This document shows, in pieces, positions 13,791 to 28,330 of a stretch of 64,000 nt of DNA. The notes under the pieces are model-generated. The model saw only the letters and a list, made by a program, of their open reading frames with translations, was not told where the DNA came from and ran no database searches. The position numbers and the translations under genes were made by a program. This stretch comes from Pohlia nutans (lineage: Eukaryota; Streptophyta; Bryopsida; Bryales; Mniaceae). The stretch covers positions 7,477,650 through 7,541,649 of the forward strand of contig CM040104.1 of NCBI GenBank assembly GCA_022496805.1, given 5' to 3'. Each line of letters begins with the position of its first letter. Position 1 is the stretch's first letter.

Positions 13791-16245
13791 AAGATACTAC
13801 CATCTAATTATATCTCTAGATAAATCAATTATGGAATATGCCTTTCATGTTGTACAACCATCATCCAAATGATATAACGCATGTGTTTTATATTAAATAC
13901 TCCCATATAAATATATCTTTAGCTGAAACAACCAATGTAATATGCCTTTCACGATGTACTACCATCACCAAAATGATATGACGCACGTGTTTTATATAAG
14001 ATATTACCATATAAATATATCTCTAACTGAAACAACTATGGAGTATCCCTTTCACGATGTACTACTATCATCCAAATGATATAACGCATGTGTTTTATAT
14101 TAGATACTACCATATAAATATATCTTCAGCAAAAAGAACTATGGAATATGCCTTTCACGATGTACTACCATCATCCAAATGATATAACTCATGTGTTTTA
14201 TATTAGATACTACCATATAAATATATCTTTAGCTGAAACAACTATGGAATATGCCTTTCAGGATGTACTACCATCATCAAAATGATATGACGCATGTGTT
14301 TTATATTAGATATTACCATATAAACATATCTCTAGCTAAATCAATTATGGAAAATGCCTTTCACGTTGTACAACCATCATCCAAATGATATAACGCATGT
14401 GTTTTATATTAAATACTCCCATATAAATATATCTTTAGCTGAAACAACCAATGTAATATGCCTTTTACGATGTACTACCATCACCAAAATGATATGACGC
14501 ATGTGTTTTATATTAGATATTACCATATAAATATATCTTTAGCGGAATTAACTATGAAATATGCCTTTCACGATGTACTACCATCATCCAAATGATATCA
14601 CGCATGTGTTTTATATTAGATACTACCATATAAATATATCTTTAGCTGAAGCAACCATGGAATATGCCTTTCACGATATACTACCATCATCAAAATGATA
14701 TAACGCATGTGTTTTATATCAGATACTACCATATAAATATATCTTTAGCTGAATCAACTACGGAATATGCCTTTCAGGATGTACTACCATCATCCAAATG
14801 ATATCACTCATGTGTTTTATATTCGATACTACCATATAAATATATCTTTAGCTGAAACAACTATGGAATATGCCTTTCACGATGTACTACCATCATCCAA
14901 ATGATATCACGCATGTGTTTTATATTAGATACTACCATATAAATAAATCTCTATCTAAAACAACCATGGAATATGCCCTTCACGATGTACTGCCATCATC
15001 AAAATGATATGACGCATGTGTTTTATATTAGATATTACCATATAAATATATCTCTAGCTAAATCAATTATGGAATATGCCATTCACGTTGTACAACCATC
15101 ATCCAAATCATATAACGCATGTGTTTTATATTAAATACTCCCATATAAATATATCTTTAGCTGAAATAACCAATGTAATATGCCTTTCACGATGTACTAC
15201 CATCATCCAAATGATATGACGCATGTGTTTTATATTAGCTATTACCATATAAATATATCTTTAGCTGAAACAACTACGGAATATGCCTTTCAGGATGTAC
15301 TACCATCATCCAAATGATATCAGGAATGTGTTTTATATTAGATACTACCATATAAATATATCTTTAGCAGAGTTAACTATGGAATATGCCTTTCACGATG
15401 TACTACCATCATCCAAATGATATCACGCATTTGTTTTATATTAGAGACTACCATATAAATATATCTTTAGCTGAAACAACCATGTAATATGCCTTTTACG
15501 ATGTACTACCAGCATCAAAAAGATATGACGCATGTGTTTTATATTAGATACTACCATATAAATATATCTCTAGCTGAAACAACTATGGAATATCTAGATG
15601 TACTACCATCATCCAAATGATATCACGCATTTGTTTTATATTAGATACTACCATATAAGTATATTTTTAGCTGAAACAACCATGTAATATGCCTTTCACG
15701 ATGTACTACCATCATCAAAATGATATGACGCATGTGTTCTATATTAGTTACTACCATATAAATATATCTCTAGCTGAAACAACTATGGAATATCCCTTTC
15801 ACGATGTACTACCATCATCCAAATCATATCACGCATGTGTTTTATATTAGATAATTCCATATAAATATATCTCTATCTAAAACAACCATGGAATATGCCT
15901 TTCACGATGTACTACCATCATCAAAATGATATGACGCATGTGTTTTATATTAGATATTACCATCTAATTATATCTCTAGCTAAATCAATTATGGAATATG
16001 CCTTTCATGTTGTACAACCATCATCCAAATGATATAACGCATGTGTTTTATATTAAATACTCCCATATAAATATATCTTTAGCTGAAACAACCAATGTAA
16101 TATGCCTTTCACGATGTACTACCATCACCAAAATGATATGACGCATGTGTTTTATATTAAATATTACCATCTAATTATATCTCTAGCTAATTCAATTATA
16201 GAATATGCCTTTCACGTTGTACAACCATCATCCAAATGATATAAC

Positions 16246-17577
16246 GCATGTGTTTTATATTAGATACTACTATATAAATATATCTTTAGCAGAATTAAAT
16301 ATGGAATATGCCTGTCACGATGTACTACCATCATCCAAATGATATCAGGCATGTGTTTTATATTAGATACTACCATATAAATATATCTTTAGCTGAAGCA
16401 ACCATGTAATATGCCTTTTACGATGTACTACCATCATCAAAATGATATAACGCATGTGTTTTATATTAGATACTACCATATAAATATATCTTTAGCAAAA
16501 ACAACTATGGAATATGCCTTTCACGATGTACTACCATCATCCAAATGATATAACTCATGTGTTTTATATTAGATACTACCATACAAATATATCTTTTCCC
16601 GAAACAACTATGGAATATGCCTTTCACGATGTACTACCATCATACAAATGATATCACGCATTTGTTTTATATTAGATACTACCATATAAATATATCTTTA
16701 GCTGAAACAACTACGGAATATGCCTTTCAGGATGTACTACCATCTTTCAAATGATATCAGGAATGTGTTTTATATTAGATACTACCATATAAATATATCT
16801 TTAGCTGAAACAACTACGGAATATGCCTTTGAGGATGTACTACCATCATCCAAATGATATATTGCATGTGTTTTATATTAGATACTACCATATAAATATA
16901 TCTTTAGCAGAAACAACTATGAAATATGCCTTTCACGATGTACTACCATCATCCAAATGATATATCGCATGTGTTTTATATTAGATACTACTATATAAAT
17001 ATATCTTTAGCAGAATTAACTATGGAATATGCCTGTCACGATGTACTACCATCATCCAAATGATATCAGGTATGTGTTTTATATTAGATACTACCATATA
17101 AATATATCTTTAGCTGAAGCAACCATGTAATATGCCTTTTACGATGTACTACCATCATCAAAATGATATAACGCATGTGTTTTATATTAGATACTACCAT
17201 ATAAATATATCTTTAGCAAAAACAACTATGGAATATGCCTTTCACGATGTACTACCATCATCCAAATGATATAACTCATGTGTTTTATATTAGATACTAC
17301 CATACAAATATATCTTTTCCCGAAACAACTATGGAATATGCCTTTCACGATGTACTACCATCATACAAATGATATCACGCATTTGTTTTATATTAGATAC
17401 TACCATATAAATATATCTTTAGCTGAAACAACTACGGAATATGCCTTTCAGGATGTACTACCATCTTTCAAATGATATCAGGAATGTGTTTTATATTAGA
17501 TACTACCATATAAATATATCTTTAGCTGAAACAACTACGGAATATGCCTTTGAGGATGTACTACCATCATCCAAATG
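16246..17577. repeat. 7-monomer tandem duplication in A3
   Basis: Same block as in A1, shifted by 13,790 bp, with the paired CCATACAAAT/TTTTCCCG monomers at 16547 and 17268. Confidence 0.87.
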
Positions 17578-20178
17578 ATATAACGCATGTGTTTTATATT
17601 AGATACTGCCATATAAATATATCTCTAGCTCAATCAACTATGGAATATGCCATTCACGATGTACTACCATCATCCAAATGATATATCGCATGTGTTTTAT
17701 ATTAGATACTTCCATATAAATATATCTTTAGAAGAATTAACTATGGAATATGCCTTTCACGATGTACTACCATCATCCAAATGATATATCGCATGTGTTT
17801 TATATTAGATATTACGATATAAATATATCTCTAGCTGAAACAACTATGGAGTATGCCTTTCACGATATACTACCATCATCAAAATGATATAACACATGTG
17901 TTATATATTAGATACTAATATATAAATATATCTTTAGCAAAAACAACTATGGAATATGCCTTTCACGATGTAATACCATCATCCAAATGATATAACTTAT
18001 GTGTTTTATATTAAATACTACCATACAAATATATCTTTACCCGAAACAACTATGGAATATGCCTTTCACGATGTACTACCATCATCCAAATGATATCAGG
18101 AATGTGTTTTATATTAGATACTACCATATAAATATATCTTTAGCTGAAACAACTACGGAATATGCCTTTGAGGATGTACTACCATCATCCAAATGATATA
18201 ACGCATGTGTTTTATATTAGATACTACCATATAAATATATCTTTAGCGGATACAACTTTGGAATATGCCTTTCACGATGTAATACCATCATCCAAATGAT
18301 ATAACGCATGTGTTTTACATTAAATACTCCCATATAAATATATCTTTAGCTGAAACAACCATGTAATATGCCTTTCACGATGTACTACCATCATCAAAAT
18401 GATATGACGCATGTGTTCTATTTTAGATATTAACATATAAATATATCTCTAGCTGAGACATCTATGGAATATGCCTTTCACGATGTACTACGATCATCAA
18501 AATGATATAACGCATGTGTTTTATAATAGATACTACGATATAAATATATCTTTAGCAAAAACAACTATGGAATATGCCTTTCACGATGTACTACCATCAT
18601 CCAAATAATATAACATATGTGTTTTATATCAGATAATTCTATATAAATATATCTCTAGCAAAAACGACCATGGAATATTCCTTTCACGGTGTACTACCAT
18701 CATCCAAATGATATAACGCATGTGTTTTATATCAGATACTACCATATAAATATATCTTTAGCTGAAACAACTATGAAATATGCCTTTCACAATGTACTAC
18801 CATCATCCAAATGATATCACGCATGTGAATAATATTAGATACTACCATCTAAATATATGTCTAGATAGAACAACTATGGAATATGCCTTTCACGTTGTAC
18901 TACCATCATCCAAATGATATAATGCATGTGTTTTATATTAGATACTACTATATAAATATATCTCTAGCTGAAACAACTATGGAATATCCCTTTCACGATG
19001 TAGTACCATCATCAAAATGTTATGACGCATGTGTTTTATATTAGATATTACCATCTAATTATATCTCTAGCTAAATCAATTATGGAATATGCCTTTCATG
19101 TTGTACAACCATCATCCAAATGATATAACGCATGTGTTTTATATTAGATACTACCATATAAATATATCTTCAGCAAAAACAACTATGGAATATGCCTTTC
19201 ACGATGTACTACCATTATCCAAATGATATAACTCATGTGTTTTATATTAGATACTACCATATAAATATATCTTTTGCAGAATTAACTACGGAATATGCCT
19301 TTCAGGATGTACTACCATCATCCAAATGATATCACGCATGTGTTTTATATTAGATACTACCATATAAATATATCTCTATCTAAAACAACCATGGAATATG
19401 CCCTTCACGATGTACTACCATCATCAAAATGATATGACGCATGTGTTTTATATTAGATATTACCATATAAATATATCTCTAGCTAAATCAATTATGGAAA
19501 ATGCCTTTCACGTTGTACAACCATCATCCAAATGATATAACGCATGTGTTTTATATTAAATACTCCCATATAAATATATCTTTAGCGGAAACAACCAATG
19601 TAATATGCCTTTCACGATGTTCTTCCATCACCAAAATGATATGACGCATGTGTTTTATATTAGATATTACCATATAAATATATCTTTAGCGGAATTAACT
19701 ATGGAATATGCCTTTCACTATGTACTACCATCATCCAAATGATATCACGCATTTGTTTTTTTATGAGATACTACCATATAAATATATCTCTAGATGAAAC
19801 AAGTATGGAATAGGCCTTTCACGATGTACTACCATCATGCAAATGATATAACGCATGTGTTTTATATTAGATACTACCATAGAAATATATCTTTACCCGA
19901 AACAACTATGGAATATGCCTTTCAGGATGTACTACCATCATGCAAATTATATCACGCATGTGTTTTATATTAGATACTACCATATAAATATATCTTTAGC
20001 AGAATTAACTATGGAATATGCCTTTCACGATGTACTACCATCATCCAAATGATATAACGCATGTGTTTTATATCAGATACTACCATATAAATATATCTTT
20101 AGCTGAAACAACTATGGAATATGCCTTTCACAATGTACTACCATCATCAAAATGATATGAGGCATGTGTTTTATATTA

Positions 20179-21206
20179 GATATTACCATATAAATATATC
20201 TCTAGCTGAAACAACTATGGAATATCCCTTTCACGATGTACTACCATCATCAAAATGATATGACGCATGTGTTTTATATTAGATAATTCCATATAAATAT
20301 ATCTCCATCTAAATTTACCATGGAATATGCCTTTCAAGATGTACTACCATCATCAAAATGATATGACGCATGTGTTTTATATTAGATATTACCATATAAA
20401 TATATCTCTAGCTGAAACAACTATGGAATTTCCTTTCACGATGTACTACCATCATCAAAATGATATGACGCATGTGTTTTATATTAGATAATTCCATATA
20501 AATATATCTCTATCTAAAATAACCATGGAATATGCCTTTTAAGATGTACTACCATCATCAAAATGATATGACGCATGTGTTTTATATTAGATATTACCAT
20601 ATAAATATATCTCTAGCTGAAACAACTATGGAATATCCTTTCACGATGTACTACCATCATCAAAATGATATGACGCATGTGTTTTTTATTAGATAATTCC
20701 ATATAAATATATCTCTATCTAAATTTACCATGGAATATGCCTTTCAAGATGTACTACCATCTTCAAAATGATATGACGCATGTGTTTTATATTAGATATT
20801 ACCATATAAATATATCTCTAGCTGAAACAACTATGGAATATCCCTTTCACGATGTACTACCATCACCAAAATGATATGACGCATGTGTTTTATATTAGAT
20901 AATTCCATATAAATAAATCTCTATCTAAATTAACCATAGAATATGCCTTTTAAGATGTACTACCATCATCAAAATGATATGACGCATGTGTTTTATATTA
21001 GATATTACCATATAAATATATCTCTAGCTGAAACAACTATGGAATATCCTTTTAACGATGTACTACCATCATCAAAATGATATGACGCATGTGTTTTATA
21101 TTAGATGATTCCATATAAATATATCTCTATCTAAATTAACCATGGAATATGCCTTTCACGATGTACTACCATCATCAAAATGATATGACGCATGTGTTTT
21201 ATATTA
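20179..21206. repeat. Five tandem two-monomer units in A3
   Basis: This is the A3 counterpart of 6389-7416 (offset 13,790), with the same alternating monomer types and only isolated base differences. Confidence 0.87.
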
Positions 21207-21746
21207 GATATTACCATATAAATATATCTCTAGCTGAAACAACTATGGAATATCTAGATGTACTACCATCATCCAAATGATATCACGCATGTGTTTTATA
21301 TTAGATACTACCATAAAAATATATCTTTAGCTGAAACACGTATGGAATATGCCTTTCACGATTTACTACCATCATCCAAATAATATAACACATGTGTTTT
21401 ATATCAGATAATTCGATATAAATATATCTCTAGCAAAAAAAACCATGGAATATGCCTTTCACGGTGTACTACCATCATCCAAATGATATAACGCATGTGT
21501 TTTATATCAGATACTACCATATAAATATATCTTTAGCTGAAACAACTACGGAATATGCCTTTCAGGATGTACTACCATCATCCAAATGATATCACTCATG
21601 TGTTTTATATTCGATACTACCATATAAATATATCTTTAGCTGAAACAACTATGGAATATGCCTTTCACGATGTACTACCATCATCCAAATGATATAACCA
21701 TGTGTTCTATATTAGATACTACCATATAAATATATCTTTAGCTGAA

Positions 21747-23387
21747 ACAACTATAGAATAATCCTTTCACGATGTACTACCATCATCCAAATGATATCAC
21801 GCATGTGTTTTATATTAGATACTGCTATCTTAATATATGTCTAGCTAAAACAACTATGGAATATGCCTTTCACGTTGTACTACCATCATCCAAATGATAT
21901 AATGCATGTGTTTAATATTAGATACTACCATATAAATATATCTCTAGCTGAAACAACCATGGAATATGCCTTTCACGATGTACTACCATCATGCAAATGA
22001 TATAACGCATGTGTTTTATATTAGATACTACCATATAAATATATCTTTAGCTGAAACAACTATGTTATATGCCTTTCATGATATACTTCGATCATCCAAA
22101 TGATATCACGCATGTGTTTTATATTAGATACTACCATATAAATATATCTTTAGCACAAATAACTATGGAATATGCCTTTCACGATGTACTTCGATCATCC
22201 AAATGATATCACGCATGTGTTTTATATAAGATACTACCATATAAATATATCTTTGGCTGAAGCAACCATGTAATATGCCTTTGACGATGTACTACCAGCA
22301 TCAAAATGATATGACGCATGTGTTTTATATTAGATATTACCATATAAATATATCTCTAGCTGAAACAACTATGGAATATCTAGATGTACTACCATCATCC
22401 AAATGATATCACGCATGTGTTTTATATTAGATACTACCATATAAATATATCTTTAGCTGAAACAGCCATGTAATATGCCTTTCACGATGTACTACCATCA
22501 TCCAAATGATATAACGCATGTGTTTTATATTAGATACTGCCATATAAATAAATCTCTAGTTGAAACAACTTTACAATAGGCCTTTCACTATGTACTACCA
22601 TCTTCCAACTGAATTAATGCATGTGTTTTATATTAGATCCTGCCATATAAATAAATCTCTAGCTAAAACAACTATGGAATATGCCTTTCACGATGTACTA
22701 CCATTATCTAAATGATATAACGCATGTGTATATTTTAGATACTGCCATATAAATATATCTTTAGCTCAATCAACTATGGAATATGCCTTTCACGATGTAC
22801 TACAATCATCCAAATGATATTATGCATGTGTTTTATATTAGATACTGCTATATAAATATTTCATTGGCTGAAACAACTATGGAATGTGCCTTTCACGATG
22901 TACTGCCATCAACCAAATGATATAACGCATGTGTTTTATATTAGATACTGCCATATAAATATTTCTCTAGCTAAATCAACTATGGAATATGTCATTCACG
23001 ATGTACTACCATCATCCAAATGATATAACGCATGTGTTTTATATTAGATACTGCCATATAAATATATCTCTAGCTCAATCAACTATGGAATATGCCATTC
23101 ACGATGTACTACCATCATCCAAATGATATATCGCATGTGTTTTATATTAGATACTACCATATAAATATATCTTTAGAAGAATTAACTATGGAATATGCCT
23201 TTCACGATGTACTACCATCATCCAAATGATATATCGCATGTGTTTTATATTAGATACTACCATATAAATATATCTTTAGAAGAATTAACTATGGAATATG
23301 CCTTTCACGATGTACTACCATCATCCAAATGATATCACTCATGTGTTTTATATTAGATACTACCATATAAATATATCTTTAGCTGAA
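21747..23387. repeat. Sixteen divergent monomers interrupting A3 (1,641 bp)
   Basis: A3 departs from A1 at 21747 and rejoins it at 23388, with 1,641 extra bases. This is 16 x 103 minus 7, explained by a 97-bp monomer at 22377 and a 1-bp loss at about 22727 (GTGTATATTTTAGAT). The monomers carry variants rare or absent elsewhere in the window: GCTATCTTAATATATG, ACTTCGATCATCC, TTTCATTGGCTG, ACTTTACAATAGGCC and repeated TACTGCC. The last part (about 23040-23335) resembles A1 3800-4020 and contains two adjacent near-identical TTTAGAAGAATTAAC monomers. It may be a remnant of an older, less homogenised array, or a block exchanged in from elsewhere. Confidence 0.85.
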
Positions 23388-23559
23388 GCAAGTATGGAAT
23401 ATCCCTTTCACGATGTACTACCATCATCCAAATGATATCACGCATGTGTTTTATATTAGATAATTCTATATAAATATATCTACATCTAAAACAACCATGG
23501 AATATGCCTTTCACGATGTAGTACCATCATCAAAATGATATGACGCATGTGTTTTATAT
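23388..23559. repeat. Domain A HOR, end of copy A3
   Basis: After the divergent block the sequence again follows A1 (7957-8128, offset 15,431), with TAATTCTATATAAATAT and GATGTAGTACC. Small differences are visible: CAAGTATGG here against CAACTATGG in A1, and ATATCTACATC against ATTTCTACATC. This completes the third unit before the start motif returns at 23560. Confidence 0.85.
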
Positions 23560-24720
23560 AAGATACTACCATCTAATTATATCTCTAGATAAATCAATTA
23601 TGGAATATGCCTTTCATGTTGTACAACCATCATCCAAATGATATAACGCATGTGTTTTATATTAAATACTCCCATATAAATATATCTTTAGCTGAAACAA
23701 CCAATGTAATATGCCTTTCACGATGTACTACCATCACCAAAATGATATGACGCACGTGTTTTATATAAGATATTACCATATAAATATATCTCTAGCTGAA
23801 ACAACTATGGAGTATCCCTTTCACGATGTACTACTATCATCCAAATGATATAACGCAAGCGTTTTATATTAGATACTACCATATAAATATATCTTCAACA
23901 AAAAGAACTATGGAATATGCCTTTCACGATGTACTACCATCATCCAAATGATATAACTCATGTGTTTTATATTAGATACTACCATATAAATATATCTTTA
24001 GCTGAAACAACTATGGAATATGCCTTTCAGGATGTACTACCATCATCAAAATGATATGACGCATGTGTTTTATATTAGATATTACCATATAAACATATCT
24101 CTAGCTAAATCAATTATGGAAAATGCCTTTCACGTTGTACAACCATCATCCAAATGATATAACGCATGTGTTTTATATTAAATACTCCCATATAAATATA
24201 TCTTTAGCTGAAACAACTATGGAATATGGCTTTCACAATGTACTACCATCATCCAAATGATATCACGCATGTGTTTTATATTAGATACTACCATATAAAT
24301 AAATCTCTATCTAAAACAACCATGGAATATGCCCTTCACGATGTACCTCCATCATCAAAATGATATGACGCATGTGTTTTATATTAGATATTACCATATA
24401 AATATATCTCTAGCTAAATCAATTATGGAATATGCCATTCACGTTGTACAACCATCATCCAAATGATATAACGCATGTGTTTTATATTAAATACTCCCAT
24501 ATAAATATATCTTTAGCTGAAATAACCAATGTAATATGCCTTTCACGATGTACTACCATCATCCAAATGATATGACGCATGTGTTTTATATTAGCTATTA
24601 CCATATAAATATATCTTTAGCTGAAACAACTACGGAATATGCCTTTCAGGATGTACTACCATCATCCAAATGATATCAGGAATGTGTTTTATATTAGATA
24701 CTACCATATAAATATATCTT
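23560..24720. repeat. Domain A HOR, truncated copy A4 grading into domain B
   Basis: The unit start AAGATACTACCATCTAATT returns at 23560 and A1 is followed for about 650 bp, including CACGTG at 23753-23758. At about 24215 four monomers are skipped (A1 about 657-1066, near 413 bp), and the match then continues with A1 up to about 1570. After 24720 the sequence no longer follows A (AAGTACGG instead of A1 TAGCAGAGTTAAC) and is instead matched 4,625 bp later at 29345. Private changes include CGCAAGCGTTTTAT at about 23855 and GTACCTCCATC at 24342. This is the A to B transition. Confidence 0.8.
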
Positions 24721-27700
24721 TAGCTGAAACAAGTACGGAATATGCCTTTCAGGATGTACTACCATCATCCAAATGATATCACTGATGTGTTTTATATTAG
24801 ATAGTACCATATAAATTTATCTTTAGCTGAAACAACCATGTAATATGCCTTTCACGATGTACTACCATCGTCAAAATGATATGAGGCATGTGTTTTATAT
24901 TAGATATTACCATATAAATATATCTCTAGCTGAAACAACTATGGAATATCTAGATGTACTACCATCATCCAAATGATATCACGCATTTGTTTTATATTAG
25001 ATACTACCATATAAGTATATTTTTAGCTGAAACAACCATGTAATATGCCTTTCACGATGTACTACCATCATCAAAATGATATGACGCATGTGTTCTATAT
25101 TAGTTACTACCATATAAATATATCTCTAGCTGAAACAACTATGGAATATCCCTTTCACGATGTACTACCATCATCCAAATCATATCACGCATGTGTTTTA
25201 TATTAGATACTACCATATAAATATATCTTTAGCTGAAACAACCAATGTAATATGCCTTTCACGATGTACTACCATCACCAAAATGATATGACGCATGTGT
25301 TTTATATTAAATATTACCATCTAATTATATCTCTAGCTAATCCAATTATAGAATATGCCTTTCACGTTGTACAACCATCATCCAAATGATATAACGCATG
25401 TGTTTTATATTAGATACTACTATATAAATATATCTTTAGCAGAATTAACTATGGAATATGCCTGTCACGATGTACTACCATCATCCAAATGATATCAGGC
25501 ATGTGTTTTATATTAGATACTACCATATAAATATATCTTTAGCTGAAGCAACCATGTAATATGCCTTTTACGATGTACTACCATCATCAAAATGATATAA
25601 CGCATGTGTTTTATATTAGATACTACTATATAAATATATCTTTAGCAAAAACAACTATGGAATATGCCTTTCACGATGTACTACCATCATCCAAATGATA
25701 TAACTCATGTGTTTTATATTAGATACTACCATACAAATATATCTTTTCCCGAAACAACTATGGAATATGCCTTTCACGATGTACTACCATCATACAAATG
25801 ATATCACGCATTTGTTTTATATTAGATACTACCATATAAATATATCTTTAGCTGAAACAACTACGGAATATGCCTTTCAGGATGTACTACCATCTTTCAA
25901 ATGATATCAGGAATGTGTTTTATATTAGATACTACCATATAAATATATCTTTAGCTGAAACAACTACGGAATATGCCTTTGAGGATGTACTACCATCATC
26001 CAAATGATATATTTCATGTGTTTTATATTAGATACTACCATATAAATATATCTTTAGCAGAATTAACTATGGAATATGCCTTTCACGATGTACTACCATC
26101 ATCCAAATGATATCACGCATGTGTTTTATATTAGATACTACCATATAAATATATCTTTAGCTGAAGCAACCATGTAATATGCCTTTTACGATGTACTACC
26201 AGCATCAAAAAGATATGACGCATGTGTTTTATATTAGATATTACCATATAAATATATCTCTAGCTGAAACAACTATGGAATATGCCTTTCCCGATGTACT
26301 ACCATCATCAAAATGATATAACGCATGTGTTTTATATTAGATACTACCATATAAGTATATCTTTAGCAAAAACAACTATGGAATATGCCTTTCACGATAT
26401 ACTACCATCATCCAAATGATATAACTCATGTGTTTTATATTAGATACTACCATATAAATATATCTCTAGCTGAAACAACTATGGAATATGCCTTTCCCGA
26501 TGTACTACCATCATCAAAATGATATAACGCATGTGTTTTATATTAGATACTACCATATAAGTATATCTTTAGCAAAAACAACTATGGAATATGCCTTTCA
26601 CGATATACTACCATCATCCAAATGATATAACTCATGTGTTTTATATTAGATACTACCATACAAATATATCTTTACCCGAAACAACTATGGAATATGCCTT
26701 TCACGATGTACTACCATCATCCAAATAATATCAGGAATGTGTTTTATATTAGATACTACCATATAAATATATCTTTAGCTGAAACAACTACGGAATATGC
26801 CTTTGAGGATGTACTACCTTAATCCAAATGATATATCGCATGTGTTTTATATTAGATACTACCATACAAATATATCTTTAGCAGAGTTAACTATGGAATA
26901 TGCCTTTCACGATGTACTACCATCATCCAAATGATATCACGCATTTGTTTTATATTAGAGACTACCATATAAATATATCTTTAGCTGAAACAACCATGTA
27001 ATATTCCTTTTACGATGTACTACCAGCATCAAAAAGATATGACGCATGTGTTTTATATTAGATACTACCATATAAGTATATCTTTAGCTGAAACAACTAC
27101 GGAATATGCCTTTCAGGATGTACTACCATCATCCAAATGATATCAGGAATGTGTTTTATATTAGATACTACCATATAAATATATCTTTAGCAGAATTAAC
27201 TATGGAATATGCCTTTCACGATATACTACCATCATGAAAATGATATAACGCATGTGTTTTATATTAGATACTACCATATAAATATATCTTTAGCAAAAAC
27301 AACTATGGAATATGCCTTTCACGATGTACTACCATCATCCAAATGATATAACTCATGTGTTTTATATAAGATACTACCATACAAATATATCTTTACCCGA
27401 AACAACTATGGAATATGCCTTTCATGATGTACTACCATCATCCAAATGATATCAGGAATGTGTTTTATATTAGATACTACAATATAAATATATCTTTAGC
27501 TGAAACAACTACGGAATATGCCTTTGAGGAGGAACTACCTTAATACAAATGATATATCGCATGTGTTTTATATTAGATACTACCATATAAATATATCTTT
27601 AGCAGAATTAACTATGGAATATGCCTTTCACGATGTACTACCATCATCCAAATGATATCACGCATGTGTTTTATATTAGATACTACCATATAAATATATC

Positions 27701-28330
27701 TTTAGCTGAAGCAACCATGTAATATGCCTTTTACAATGTACTACCAGCATCAAAAAGATATGACGCATGTGTTTTATATTAGATACTACCATGTAAATAT
27801 ATCTCTAGCTGAAACAACTATGGAATATGCCTTTCATGATATACTACCATCATCAAAATGATATAACGAATGTGTTTTATATTAGATACTACCATATTAA
27901 TATATCTTTAGCAAAAACAACTATGGAATATGCCATTCACGATGTACTACCATTACCTAAATGATATAACTCATGTGTTTTATATTAGATACTACCATAC
28001 AAATATATCTTTACCCGAAACAATTATGGAATATGCCTTTCACCATGTACTACCATCATCCAAATGATATAACGCATGTGTTTTATATTAGATACTACCA
28101 TATAAATATATCTTTAGCTGAAACAAGTACGGAATATGCCTTTCAGGATGTACTACCATCATCCAAATGATATCAGGAATGTGTTTTATATTAGATACTA
28201 CCATATAAATATATCTTTAGCTGAAACAAGTACGGAATATGCCTTTCAGGATGTACTACCATCATCCAAATGATATCACTCATGTGTTTTATATTAGATA
28301 CTACCATATAAATATATCTTTAGCTGAAAC
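24721..28330. repeat. Domain B, left partial unit (B0)
   Basis: The rare variant ATAGTACCATATAAATTTAT occurs at 24801 and again at 29426, 34051 and 44021, fixing the phase of domain B. Compared with the next unit, B0 lacks two monomers (about 25200), has only one copy of the 7-monomer block (25707 region), carries a private two-monomer tandem duplication (cccgatg at 26290 and 26496) and keeps a 7-monomer segment (about 27560-28280) missing from the next unit. These four changes cancel, so the 24801 to 29426 spacing is still 4,625 bp. Confidence 0.82.
26262..26673. repeat. Private two-monomer (206-bp) duplication in B0
   Basis: The pair formed by the CTTTCCCGATG monomer and the following CATATAAGTATATC, CACGATATAC monomer occurs twice in a row (CCCGATG at 26290 and 26496, 206 bp apart). 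In U1, U2, U3, U4 and domain C each equivalent site has the pair once. The edges are approximate because the two copies are near-identical. Confidence 0.82.

Larger units (their letters stand above)
13791..21746. repeat. Domain A HOR, copy A3, main part
   Basis: A3 matches A1 with offset 13,790 over A1 positions 1-7956, including the region missing from A2. By eye I found only isolated differences, for example A1 7174 region CCACCATCA against CCATCATCA in A3 (20964 region), and TTTGACG (A1 7261) against TTTAACG (21051). The match ends at 21747, where GCTGAAG of A1 becomes GCTGAAA and the sequence turns into a segment of more divergent monomers. The two-monomer block is present at 20179-21206. 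Confidence 0.9.
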
